From positions 558,001 to 622,000 of the forward strand of contig OZ252227.1 of the NCBI GenBank assembly GCA_965249175.1: a stretch of DNA of 64,000 bases, written 5' to 3'. The DNA is from CAZYFH01 sp965249175 (GTDB taxonomy: Bacteria > Acidobacteriota > Vicinamibacteria > Vicinamibacterales > UBA8438). Below the pieces are notes generated by a model, which was given only the letters and a program-made list of their open reading frames with translations, was not told where the DNA came from and searched no databases. The position numbers were made by a program, and so were the translations under genes. Positions 44,238-51,319 of the stretch are shown here, piece after piece; position 1 is the first letter of the stretch; each line of letters begins with the position of its first letter.

Positions 44238-45212
44238 CTACCTCGCTCCCGTTTCGGCTTCTTCGGCGCGCGCTCCAGCGAGGATGCCCTCCATCGCGTA
44301 GTTCCCTTCGTGGCACGCGTACTCGAAGATCGAGACGCGGTCCGCGATCCGCGTCATCGGTCGTGACACCGTCCAGGCTCCGGTGAACGTGTGCGGATCG
44401 TCGATCGTGAACTGGTAGTCGATCGTATCGTCGTCAAGGCGTGTGTAGCGTTCGACCAAGTGCAACGTGTCGCGTGACCCTTGATAGCCCGTCTTCGGAT
44501 CGAAGTTCGTCGTCTCGACCACCAGCGTCGAGCCCTCCCAATGGCCGCGCGAGTCGCCCATCCACTGCCGGATGGATCCGGGAAGATGCGGACGCCCATC
44601 CAGCGGAATAATGCGGGCTTCGTGGATCAGTTCCTGGAAGACCACGACGTAGCCGGGACTTTGAAAGATCTGGTAGTTGCTGCTGTACCAACTTCCGATG
44701 CCGTTCCACCCGCGTGAGATGCAGCGGGTCCACTGGCCGAGGTCCGCGTAGGTGTCGGGGGAGGTCGACGGCCCCCGGGTCCTCCGCTCGGCGCGTTCAG
44801 CCGCGATTCTCGCCTCGCCTTCCGGCGACAGGGAAGGAATCCGCCCATCCGGTGGGTCGATAATCAGCGACGTACGGGTCAAGGCCCTGCCGATGTCGCG
44901 CCAGAAGGCGTTGTAGTTGCCCACGCTGCCGGCTCTCGGCGGGAGATCGAAGTTCGCACGATTCGTCGATTCCCGCGTTTCCGCTTCCTCGACCGTTAGT
45001 GCGTCTCTCCGCGCAAGCGGTCCCTCAAGCGGGCGCTGGAGCGGCGTTGACGTTTGGCTGTTCCATTGCCCCTGGAGTTCTGGATCGCCCCACGGCGTCA
45101 GGGGCGGTGTCCACGTGTCCGCCGTGGATGTCTGGGTCTGACTCGCGGCAGGTCCCGAGCACGACACGAGCGCGAACACGGTCAATACCGTTGCGAGCCA
45201 TCGATGGCGCAT
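44238..45212 (-). CDS. Putative lipoprotein of unknown function
   Basis: A signal peptide with lipobox LVS-C (Cys about residue 18) is followed by a 305-residue mature domain with few hydrophobic stretches. It has many Trp/Gly motifs (PLTPWGDPELQGQWNSQT, SRGWNGIGSWYSSNYQIFQSPGYVVVFQELIHEARIIPLDGRPHLP, GDSRGHWEGSTLVVETTNF). I have seen this pattern in secreted proteins common in Acidobacteriota, but no function is known. Confidence 0.7.
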   Translation of the reverse strand: MRHRWLATVLTVFALVSCSGPAASQTQTSTADTWTPPLTPWGDPELQGQWNSQTSTPLQRPLEGPLARRDALTVEEAETRESTNRANFDLPPRAGSVGNYNAFWRDIGRALTRTSLIIDPPDGRIPSLSPEGEARIAAERAERRTRGPSTSPDTYADLGQWTRCISRGWNGIGSWYSSNYQIFQSPGYVVVFQELIHEARIIPLDGRPHLPGSIRQWMGDSRGHWEGSTLVVETTNFDPKTGYQGSRDTLHLVERYTRLDDDTIDYQFTIDDPHTFTGAWTVSRPMTRIADRVSIFEYACHEGNYAMEGILAGARAEEAETGAR

Positions 45213-45441
45213 CTGACCCTCCTACCTCGCTCTGCTGCCCTCGTTCACGTGCACCGCATGATCGCCCGCGTGGGGCGCATGTGCAACCTGTGCAGGACGG
45301 TTCAGCCGACCGCGTACCAACAAACATCTGTTTTCCGGGACGCGGAGACGCCACGGATCCGACCAGCAGTGATGGGGCAAAGTCTAGGCCTACTCGGCGG
45401 GGTTGTCCGGGACAGCTACGATAGGCTGTGATCTGTTAGCC

Positions 45442-46241
45442 ATGCCCCTCCGAGAGTTGGCTGCGGACCTCTACCGGCGTGATCAGGTCCTCGCGATCAC
45501 CGGCTGGGCCCTGTTGGCGATGCTGACGGCGATCGTGTTCGTGGCGCCCTTCGACGATCGTTCCATCCTGGGGCTCAACCCGTGGATCAAGCCGAGTAAG
45601 TTTCTCATCTCCGTCGCGATCTATGTCTGGACCGTCGCCTGGGTGCTGGGCTACATCCGCGAGGCGCGGACCGCCCGCCACGGATCAGCATCGGTGTGGC
45701 GACGGTGATGGTCCTGGAGATCGCATGCATTGTCTTGCAGTCCGCGCGCGGCGTGCGCTCTCACTTCAACGCGGCCACAGCGTTCGACCAAACGGTCTTC
45801 GCGCTCATGGCATTTGGCATCTTCGTCAACACGGCGTTGCTCGCGCTCCTCGGCTGGCTGCTGTTCTCGCGGCACGGGGACCTCCCCCGGCCCTATCTGT
45901 AGGCTGTTCGACTCGGCGTCTTGCTGATCCTCCTCGGGAGCGCAGGAGGCTTCGTGATGATCGGCAGCGGTGGGCACGTCATCGGCGCGATGGATGGAGG
46001 GCCTGGCCTGCCGTATGTCAACTGGAGCACGGTCGCGGGCGATCTGCGGATCGCGCACGGCGTCGGCCTGCACGGCTTCCAGCTCCTCCCGCTGTTTGCC
46101 TTTGTGCTCAGTCGCGCCCGGCCTCAATGGACCGAGTCGGCGCAGTTCGTTGTTGTCGTGGGATTCGCGGCGATCTATATGAGCGTTGGCCTGCTGGCGT
46201 TCATTCAGGCGCTGGGCGGCCATCCGCTTGTGGCCCTCTGA
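45442..46241 (+). pseudogene. Integral membrane protein gene with a frameshift and an in-frame stop
   Basis: The first part (MPLRELAADLYRRDQVLAITGW... IREARTA) has two membrane helices. Near 45,675 coding moves to another frame (ISIGVATVMVLEIACIVLQSARG...). This is cut by TAG at 45,901 and then continues in the same frame (AVRLGVLLILLGSAGGFVMIG ... LAFIQALGGHPLVAL). Joined, it would be a protein of about 265 aa with seven or so helices. The family is not recognised. It lies in the decayed part of the island. Confidence 0.65.
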
Positions 46242-46273
46242 AGGGTGCCGGGACAGGACCCAGCGCCCACACA

Positions 46274-46510
46274 TCACGCCCTCGTTGTCGCGTTCAACCA
46301 CCGGTGAGCGGTCGACCGGGACACCCGGAGCCTGCGAGCGGCCTCTCGAATTGGTAGTCCCCGCACGGGCGCCAGGACGCGCTCGGGCACCCGCTTCTTG
46401 GGCCGCCCAAGCCGCGTCCCGTTCCGCCGCGCTTGGGCCAATCCAGCGGCCACCCGCTCCGCGATCCGTGCACGCTCACACTCTGCCGAGCCGCCAGCAC
46501 ATGGAGCTGT
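46274..46510 (-). pseudogene. C-terminal remnant of a serine recombinase (resolvase/invertase family)
   Basis: Read on the minus strand the bases give ECERARIAERVAAGLAQARRNGTRLGRPKK, then RVPERVLAPVRGLPIREAARRLRVSRSTAHRWLNATTRA-stop. The first part matches the helix-E to linker region of small serine recombinases (ERARIxERVxAGLAxARxxGxRLGRP). The second matches their C-terminal helix-turn-helix. The catalytic N-terminal domain is missing. It lies about 40 bp from the selC 3' end, where an integration gene of an island is expected. Confidence 0.65.
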
Positions 46511-46550
46511 AGTCTCCCGGCTGGTGTCGTGCTATGAACACAGGGGGTAA

Positions 46551-46647
46551 TGGCGGAAGCGCCTGGGAGTCGAACCCAGCCCCCCCGCCTTAGCGGGGAG
46601 CGACCGGTTTTGAAGACCGGGAGGGCCACCGGGCCCCGTTCGCTTCC
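46551..46647 (-). tRNA. selC: tRNA-Sec (anticodon UCA), CCA encoded
   Basis: On the minus strand the gene starts GGAAGCG (46647-46641), which pairs with CGCTTCC near the 3' end, followed by discriminator G and an encoded CCA (46553-46551). The anticodon arm is CCGGT-CTTCAAA-ACCGG with anticodon TCA at 46613-46611. A long variable arm (CGCTCCCCGCTAAGGCGGGG) and a T-arm CTGGG-TTCGACT-CCCAG are present. The size (94 nt plus CCA) and long extra arm fit bacterial tRNA-Sec. A GATAAT-like -10 lies just upstream. The genome should use selenocysteine; selA, selB and selD are not in this window. Confidence 0.93.
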
Positions 46648-46805
46648 AGGGGCTCCATTATCGCCGATGCGCGCCATGACCCGCCCTCGCCGACAGGAGG
46701 GGCGGATCCGCGGCGCGCGCCAGTCGGGCAGCAGGTGGGGTGTCGTTAAGCCTGCGCGGGGCTGCTGGGTGGGAAGCCGCCACACGGTGCGGCCGGACGC
46801 GGGCG

Positions 46806-47012
46806 CTAGCCCTCGATCAGGCGAACCTCACCCGCACGCGGTCCCTTCTGGGATTCCTCGGGGGTGAACTCGACGCGCTGGCCTTCCCGAAGCAACTCGA
46901 AGACGGCGCTGCGAACGGCACTGCGATGAAAGAAGTGCTCAATCCCGCCTTCGTCTCGAATGAACCCGAACCCCTTGTCAATCAACAGACGTGCGATCGT
47001 GCCGCTCGGCAT
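46806..47012 (-). CDS. Cold-shock-domain protein
   Basis: The 68-aa product has the RNA-binding motifs KGFGFIRDE (RNP1) and IEHFFHRSAV (RNP2-like), followed by GQRVEFTPEESQKGPRAGEVRLIE. The ATG at 47012 is preceded by a strong GGAGGGG site and matches the family start; a longer open frame upstream was not used. The usual role is as an RNA chaperone. Confidence 0.93.
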   Translation of the reverse strand: MPSGTIARLLIDKGFGFIRDEGGIEHFFHRSAVRSAVFELLREGQRVEFTPEESQKGPRAGEVRLIEG

Positions 47013-47266
47013 ACCGTCCCCTCCGGTGGTCCACAACGCGTGCCCCACACTGGGCAGCGCTGCTTCCCGATGAGCGCCGCGCCCGTCCCCTAAGGCCCGT
47101 ATGACAGCGCCGGACCCTTGCCGCTGCTGGCTCCGCATGAGCCCGCGGGATGCCTGGGGACGGAAACCCACCGCTCGAAGGTGGCCAGTCTAGTGAGGTC
47201 TCCCCGAGATGTCAAGCACACTCGACGCCCCGCGAACGGTCGCAAACGACGATGGATTCTGGGGTT

Positions 47267-47470
47267 TCACGCTGACGGGACGGTCGGCGTGGGCTTCGGC
47301 TTCGGCTTCTTTACGGGCGGATAGGTCGTCCAGAAGTTGCGCCCGCAGGCCGGGCACGTCCAGAACTGGTTCGGGGGCCATGGCTGCCCGGGCGCGGGGT
47401 CGCGGAGGTCCATCTGCTCGCCACACCGCTGGCACCGTACCTGCACGTCGGGGTGCTCGACGTCGCTCAT
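47267..47470 (-). CDS. Small zinc-ribbon protein
   Basis: The 67-aa protein has CQRC and CPAC pairs (VRCQRCGEQMDLR ... FWTCPACGRNFWTTY) and a Pro/Lys-rich tail. It is one of several tiny zinc-ribbon genes in the window. Function unknown. Its 5' end is near the upstream region of the divergent MobA-like gene. Confidence 0.65.
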   Translation of the reverse strand: MSDVEHPDVQVRCQRCGEQMDLRDPAPGQPWPPNQFWTCPACGRNFWTTYPPVKKPKPKPTPTVPSA

Positions 47471-47536
47471 GGTGGGATTCTAGTGTGTCATCCCGGCAGG
47501 TTCAATTTGAATCCGGCGAACCAGTACCATGTACGC

Positions 47537-48175
47537 GTGATCGTGCCCGGCGTGATTCTGTCGGGGGGACGCTCGACCCGCATGGGGCGCCCCAAGGCGC
47601 TGCTGCCAGCCGGTGCCACCGAGACGTTTGTGGCACGAATTACGCGCACACTCCACGACGGCGGGGTCGACGGCGTCGTTGTCGTCGCGCCGGACGAAGA
47701 GCTGGCAGTCGAACTGCGGCGTGCGGTCGAAGCCGCGGAACATCCGACGCGGGTCGTCGTCAATCCGGACCCGGCGCGAGGGCAGCTCTCATCGCTGCTC
47801 ATCGGTCTCCGCGCGATAGACCGGCCTGGTGTCGATGCCATGTTGGTCACGCTGGTGGATATCCCGCTCGTGTCGGCAGACACCGTTCAGCGGTTGATCG
47901 AGGCGTACCAGCGCTCCCGCGCACTCGTGGTTCGACCGGTGCAGGCCGGCCTACCCAGTCATGGACACCCCGTGCTCTTCGATCGGGCGCTGTTTGCGGA
48001 ACTGCGAGGCGCCGATCTCGCGACCGGCGCAAAAGCGGTCGTGCGAGCGCATCTGGACGACGTCCTCGACGTTCCCGTTGACGACGCCGGTGCGTTTGTG
48101 GACATCGATACACCGGATGCGTATGCGCGGGCGTTCGGCACACCGATTCCCGATGACGACCGCAGCGCTCGTTGA
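47537..48175 (+). CDS. MobA/MocA-like molybdenum-cofactor nucleotidyltransferase
   Basis: The 212-aa protein starts VIVPGVILSGGRSTRMGRPKALLP, the nucleotide-binding loop of MobA/MocA enzymes, and has VVNPDPARGQLSSLLIGL, LVDIPLVSADTV and GHPVLFDRALF, which resemble MocA (CTP) more than MobA (GTP). It would attach CMP or GMP to molybdopterin. The GTG at 47537 was chosen as the family start. It fits with moaD and moaE at 27 kb. Confidence 0.85.
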   Translation: MIVPGVILSGGRSTRMGRPKALLPAGATETFVARITRTLHDGGVDGVVVVAPDEELAVELRRAVEAAEHPTRVVVNPDPARGQLSSLLIGLRAIDRPGVDAMLVTLVDIPLVSADTVQRLIEAYQRSRALVVRPVQAGLPSHGHPVLFDRALFAELRGADLATGAKAVVRAHLDDVLDVPVDDAGAFVDIDTPDAYARAFGTPIPDDDRSAR

Positions 48176-48200
48176 TCGGTCCGCTCAGTGCACATAGAAT
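48172..48200 (+). promoter_or_regulatory. Promoter for tRNA-Ala
   Basis: TTGATC at 48172-48177 and TAGAAT at 48195-48200 have a 17-bp spacer. The expected start lies within a few bases of the tRNA 5' end at 48210. It overlaps the 3' end of the MobA-like gene. Confidence 0.6.
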
Positions 48201-48209
48201 GAGATCCCT

Positions 48210-48285
48210 GGGCCAGTGGCGCAGTTGGGAGCGCGCGTGAATGGCATTCACGAGGTCACGGGTTCGACCCCCGTCTGGTCCACCA
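48210..48285 (+). tRNA. tRNA-Ala (anticodon GGC), CCA encoded
   Basis: The acceptor GGGCCAG (48210-48216) pairs with CTGGTCC (48275-48281). The anticodon arm is CGTGA-ATGGCAT-TCACG with GGC at 48243-48245, and the T-arm has GGTTCGACCCC. Discriminator A and an encoded CCA end at 48285. Confidence 0.95.
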
Positions 48286-48289
48286 TTCT

Positions 48290-49405
48290 TCAGTACTCGT
48301 TGAACATCCGCTGAATCTCGGCGCCGTCGCGGGTGCGTGTGAGCGCAAGCATCAGTAGAATCCGCGCTTTCAACGGCGCGAGGTCGTCCGCCTCGATCCG
48401 AAGCGGTGAGAGCCGTGGGTCGTCGGGCTCATCGTCCTCCCCGGCACGAGGTGTCCGCGGCGGCACCCGTCCCCCACCGGTGCGCGTGGTGATCACAATG
48501 GGGAGTCCGCGCTCCAGAGCCGCTTGGAGCGCCTCCCGCTGCGCGCTGGTCGTCGAGCCAGCGCCAGCCGCGGCGATGACGATGCCCTCCGCACCGGCGT
48601 CGACCGCCGCTCGCACCAGATCGCCCGGCGCGTCGAGGTAGGTCATCACGATGTCCACGCGCGGCAAGCCGCCGACGCGAGCGAGGTCGAATTCGCTGAG
48701 TCGCGTATGGCGGCGGCGCGGGCGCCGGACGTATCTGATCCGGTCGTCGTCGACCACGCCAAGCACGCCGCGGCTCCCCGCGCTGAATGCCTGCAGCCGT
48801 TGCGCGTTCGTCTTGGTGACGTCGCGCGCGCCGTTGATCTCGTCGTTGAGCACCACGAGCACGCCGCGCCCGCGTGACGCCGGATCGGCCGCCACCCGAA
48901 ACGCCTGCAGCAGGTTGGCTACCCCGTCATATCCGGGAGCGTCCGGCGGGCGCATCGCGCCAACCACGACCACGGGGCGCTCGGTCCGCACCGTGAGATG
49001 GAGAAAGTAGGCCGTTTCCTCCAGCGTATCGGTGCCACTCGTGACGACGATGCCGTCAAGGTCGGCGCGTTCGGCGAAAAGCTCGTTGAGCCGTCGCGCG
49101 AGGCCGAGCCACTGGTCGAGTGTCAAGGCGCTGCTCGGGATGTTGGCGAACTGCTCGGTCTCGACGTTGGCATAGCGGTCGAGGGAGGGGACCGAGGCGA
49201 TGAGCTCCTGCGCAGTGAGTCGATCGCCGGGGCGATTCGAGATGGTCCCGCCGGTGGCGATCAGTCGCAGGGTCGGCAGGTCCGGATTCTGCGCGACGGC
49301 AGGATGGGCGGGGCCGGTCAGGCACCAGAGACACGCCAGGATCGACGCCCTGAGTGCACCAACTCGAGAAGGCACGTGGGTTGATGGCGAAGGGCGTTGA
49401 GGCAC
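48290..49405 (-). CDS. ansB: Type II (exported) L-asparaginase
   Basis: Asparaginase hydrolyses Asn to Asp and ammonia. The 371-aa protein has a signal peptide (ASILACLWCLTGPAHPAVAQ) and both catalytic motifs: ATGGTIS with the nucleophilic Thr, and VTSGTDTLEETAYFL with the second Thr-Asp. The export signal points to the periplasmic high-affinity type. A charged loop after TTRTGGGRVPP (about 320-340) is an insertion relative to typical enzymes. It starts with GTG. Confidence 0.92.
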   Translation of the reverse strand: MPQRPSPSTHVPSRVGALRASILACLWCLTGPAHPAVAQNPDLPTLRLIATGGTISNRPGDRLTAQELIASVPSLDRYANVETEQFANIPSSALTLDQWLGLARRLNELFAERADLDGIVVTSGTDTLEETAYFLHLTVRTERPVVVVGAMRPPDAPGYDGVANLLQAFRVAADPASRGRGVLVVLNDEINGARDVTKTNAQRLQAFSAGSRGVLGVVDDDRIRYVRRPRRRHTRLSEFDLARVGGLPRVDIVMTYLDAPGDLVRAAVDAGAEGIVIAAAGAGSTTSAQREALQAALERGLPIVITTRTGGGRVPPRTPRAGEDDEPDDPRLSPLRIEADDLAPLKARILLMLALTRTRDGAEIQRMFNEY

Positions 49406-49423
49406 CCTACTCGGCCAGCGCTA

Positions 49424-49639
49424 CTATACCGAATTCGTCGTAGCGTGATGGGCGAGCGACAGCCAGTGCGAAAGCTGCTCCGCTGCCTCTTGCGGCGTCG
49501 CGCCATAGAAGGGCATCAGCGCAGTCGGTCCGCCGGGCACGCGGATGAGGTAGGCGCGCCAGCGGTCCTTGTGCACCAGCATGACCTCGATCGCGTAGCG
49601 TTGTCCGTTGATAATTTCGTCGAAGCGATGAACGGTCAC
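49424..49639 (-). CDS. Small hypothetical protein
   Basis: The 71-aa product, from GTG at 49639, reads VTVHRFDEIINGQRYAIEVMLV.. and ..ATPQEAAEQLSHWLSLAHH. A beta-strand head is followed by a helix, similar in style to small proteins of a double-stranded fold such as the one at 57530 (both end in an EAAE/AL-W helix). No function is known. An open frame continues upstream to 49849 but looks non-coding there. Confidence 0.5.
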   Translation of the reverse strand: MTVHRFDEIINGQRYAIEVMLVHKDRWRAYLIRVPGGPTALMPFYGATPQEAAEQLSHWLSLAHHATTNSV

Positions 49640-49903
49640 GGTGTCGACGCCGGTGGACTGTCTGTCAAAAGGGGAACCGCAAAATTCTACATCGTTGGCG
49701 ATGGGCGTCAAGCGAAGGGAGACGCGAAGACGACGACCACAGAAGCGCGTCACGCGAGCGCCGAGCCAATCCGCTCGATTACGCGATCTGATCACGTTGC
49801 CGTCCACACCTCGTGCACAGTTTTTCCACATGACTTTCCACAATGGCACAGGCTCGTGGTCGCTGAAGTTGACCGGTTATGGCGCGGGACCTACATTGGA
49901 GAT

Positions 49904-51301
49904 ATGGCGCTGCGCGTGATCGCGTCGTGTGTCCTGGCACTCCTGCTCGTTGTGCCATCGACGGCCTCGGCACAGTCGCTGCCGATTCTGTACCGCATCT
50001 TCGTCGAGGGCGGCGACGGACTGACGAGCTACGGTGACTACGCGCGGGTCGGTGACCGCGTGATCTTCTCGTTGCCGGTAGCGCTGCGGACTGCGGGCAT
50101 CGGATACCGCACACAGCTGATGAGCCTCCCGTCCTCGCGTGTTGACTGGGAGATGACGGAGCGCTACGCGGAGTCTGCGCGGTATGCGCACTACGCCGAG
50201 ACGCGAGGCGAGCGAGACTATGCGGCGCTCAGCGCCGAGGTCGCCGAGTCGCTCAATGCGCTTGCGCATCCCGGCGACCCCGCGCGGCAGATGCTCACGG
50301 CCCGGGCCACTCGCGAACGGCTGGTGACGTGGGTGCGCCGAAACCATGGGTATCGCGAGCACGACATCCGCGAGATCGTGTCGCTTCTGGATGAGGCCAT
50401 CTCGGGTCTCGCGGTCGTGGCCGGCGAGAACAGTTTTCACTTGAGCTTCGTGGCGGTGACGGAGCGGCTCCCGCGACTTCCGCTTCGGGCGGAGCCGACA
50501 CTGCAGGGCATCATCGACGAGGTCCTGACCGCGGCGCGGCTGACGCCGGTGCCCGCCGAGCGTCTCTCGGCGCTGCGGACCGTCATGGCGCTTCTCGATC
50601 GCGGGGGCGACCCAACGGGGCTGCCGCGCGAGTGGGCGCGCCCCACGCGGCGGGCCGCCGAAGAGGCGCTCGAGGCGACCCTCCGTGACGAGCACGCCTA
50701 TACGGCGCTGACGCGATCGAGTCTCGAGCGCGCGGCGACGCGCGCGCGGCGCGCCGACGTGCGAGGAGTGCGTGCCGTGCTGGCGCGCGCGCACGAGCGC
50801 GACGCTGAGCTCGGACACGCGCGGTCCAATCGCATGAGCGCGTTGATCGACGTCCTGGAACGACGGATCGACGACGCCCAGCGGTTACAACTGGCACGCG
50901 ACCGCTGGCGTCTGTATGTTGACGTCTACCGCGGGTATCGACGTCAGATCGATGAGGCGCTCGACCAGTTCGACCGCGCACGCGACGCGCTCGAGGACAT
51001 CGAGCTCCTCGCCGGACCTGACACCGACGCACTCGACAAGGCACAGCGCCGACTGCGCGCGGCGGCCGGTGGGCTGGGGCTGACCTACCCGCCCGCGGTG
51101 CTCGGCGCGGTGCACGACCTGCTCAAGCGATCGCTGGCGCTTGGCCTCCACGCGGCAGAGCTGCGCCGCCGCGCCGTGAGTGCAGAAGACCTCGCCGCCG
51201 CAAGGAACGCGGCTGCCGCCGCCTCCGGGGCGCTCATGCTGTTCGAGCGTGCGACCACGCAACTGCACGACGCGCTGACCTTCCCCGAGCTCACGTTGTA
51301 A
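49904..51301 (+). CDS. Exported alpha-helical protein of unknown function
   Basis: The 465-aa protein has a signal peptide (LRVIASCVLALLLVVPSTASAQ) and a long helical, Arg/Ala/Glu-rich mature part with likely coiled coils (for example 255-330 and 340-400). The start region SLPILYRIFVEGGDGLTSYGDYARVGDRVIFSLPV looks like a beta-rich module. No family is recognised. It lies 18 bp before the addB-like gene on the same strand, so it may share its transcript. Confidence 0.75.
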   Translation: MALRVIASCVLALLLVVPSTASAQSLPILYRIFVEGGDGLTSYGDYARVGDRVIFSLPVALRTAGIGYRTQLMSLPSSRVDWEMTERYAESARYAHYAETRGERDYAALSAEVAESLNALAHPGDPARQMLTARATRERLVTWVRRNHGYREHDIREIVSLLDEAISGLAVVAGENSFHLSFVAVTERLPRLPLRAEPTLQGIIDEVLTAARLTPVPAERLSALRTVMALLDRGGDPTGLPREWARPTRRAAEEALEATLRDEHAYTALTRSSLERAATRARRADVRGVRAVLARAHERDAELGHARSNRMSALIDVLERRIDDAQRLQLARDRWRLYVDVYRGYRRQIDEALDQFDRARDALEDIELLAGPDTDALDKAQRRLRAAAGGLGLTYPPAVLGAVHDLLKRSLALGLHAAELRRRAVSAEDLAAARNAAAAASGALMLFERATTQLHDALTFPELTL

Positions 51302-51319
51302 ATCGAGGCACAATACGGC

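Noticed and set aside
45442..46241. Selenocysteine or stop read-through as explanation for the broken membrane gene
   Set aside because: The in-frame stop is TAG, not TGA, and there is a separate frameshift near 45,675; decay is simpler.
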